From: Rhodovulum sp. P5
Lineage (GTDB): Bacteria; Pseudomonadota; Alphaproteobacteria; Rhodobacterales; Rhodobacteraceae
Direction: 5' to 3'
DNA length: 64,000 nucleotides
Assembly: GCF_002079305.1 (NCBI RefSeq)
Contig: NZ_CP015039.1
Location: 758,501 to 822,500 of the forward strand
The position numbers were made by a program, and so were the translations under genes. Below the pieces are notes generated by a model. That model saw nothing but the letters and a program-made list of their open reading frames with translations. It did not search any database and was not told where the DNA came from. Below are positions 62,220 to 64,000 of this stretch, piece after piece. Every line of letters begins with the position of its first letter. The first letter of the stretch is position 1.

Positions 62220-64000
<1,781 letters not shown>

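Overview
The window is GC-rich, almost wall-to-wall coding DNA from an alphaproteobacterium. Several features point to the Rhodobacteraceae (marine Roseobacter-like group): two proteins with VPLPA-type C-terminal sorting signals, a Hint-domain protein, DmdB/DmdC-like acyl-CoA enzymes, and many ATGA/GTGA start-stop overlaps. The genus cannot be fixed from the sequence. No transposase, phage gene, CRISPR array or tRNA gene was seen.

Bases 1-24,544 are dominated by uptake and cleavage of phosphorus-containing organics. A partial MBL hydrolase diverges from ugpB-ugpA-ugpE-ugpC. That operon continues with an endonuclease/exonuclease/phosphatase-fold enzyme, an MFS carrier and a 2H phosphoesterase. 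A convergent two-gene operon encodes a GpdQ-like metallophosphoesterase and a TIM-barrel isomerase. Two Dpp/Opp-type importers follow. One ends in a second TIM-barrel isomerase. The other is embedded between a HAD phosphatase and a second metallophosphoesterase. A LysR regulator sits between them. Candidate PhoB boxes lie before both Dpp-type operons. My reading (inference) is a phosphate-starvation island for importing phosphodiesters and cutting them to phosphate and a carbon skeleton.

Bases 24,545-32,340 hold housekeeping and accessory genes: an HNH nuclease, an alpha/beta hydrolase coupled to an AlkA-type glycosylase, an MFS carrier, a MATE exporter with two hotdog thioesterases, and an ArsP_2/DUF2899-type permease preceded by a metalloregulator-like palindrome. 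Bases 32,390-44,150 are a fatty-acid/acyl-CoA degradation region: two paralogous MerR regulators, a DmdC-like dehydrogenase, a GST, a thiolase gene broken by a 1-base frameshift, a FadB-type bifunctional enzyme and a DmdB-like ligase. Two VPLPA-CTERM proteins and a Hint protein lie among them. A 27-bp inverted repeat sits in a gene-free 307-bp gap.

Bases 44,217-53,084 carry a degenerate M48-like membrane protein, a SPOR protein, a compact nucleoside-salvage operon (cdd-deoA-deoB-add-upp), a PLP dehydratase and the Kdo transferase waaA. Bases 53,196-57,877 are a TPP-riboswitch-controlled thiamin salvage operon (thiM-thiE-thiD-thiY-thiZ-thiX). A 1,286-residue multi-PAS GGDEF-EAL protein converges on it. 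The window closes with the end of an rRNA operon on the minus strand: terminator, 5S and part of 23S. All open frames from about 62.1 kb to the end are rRNA artefacts.
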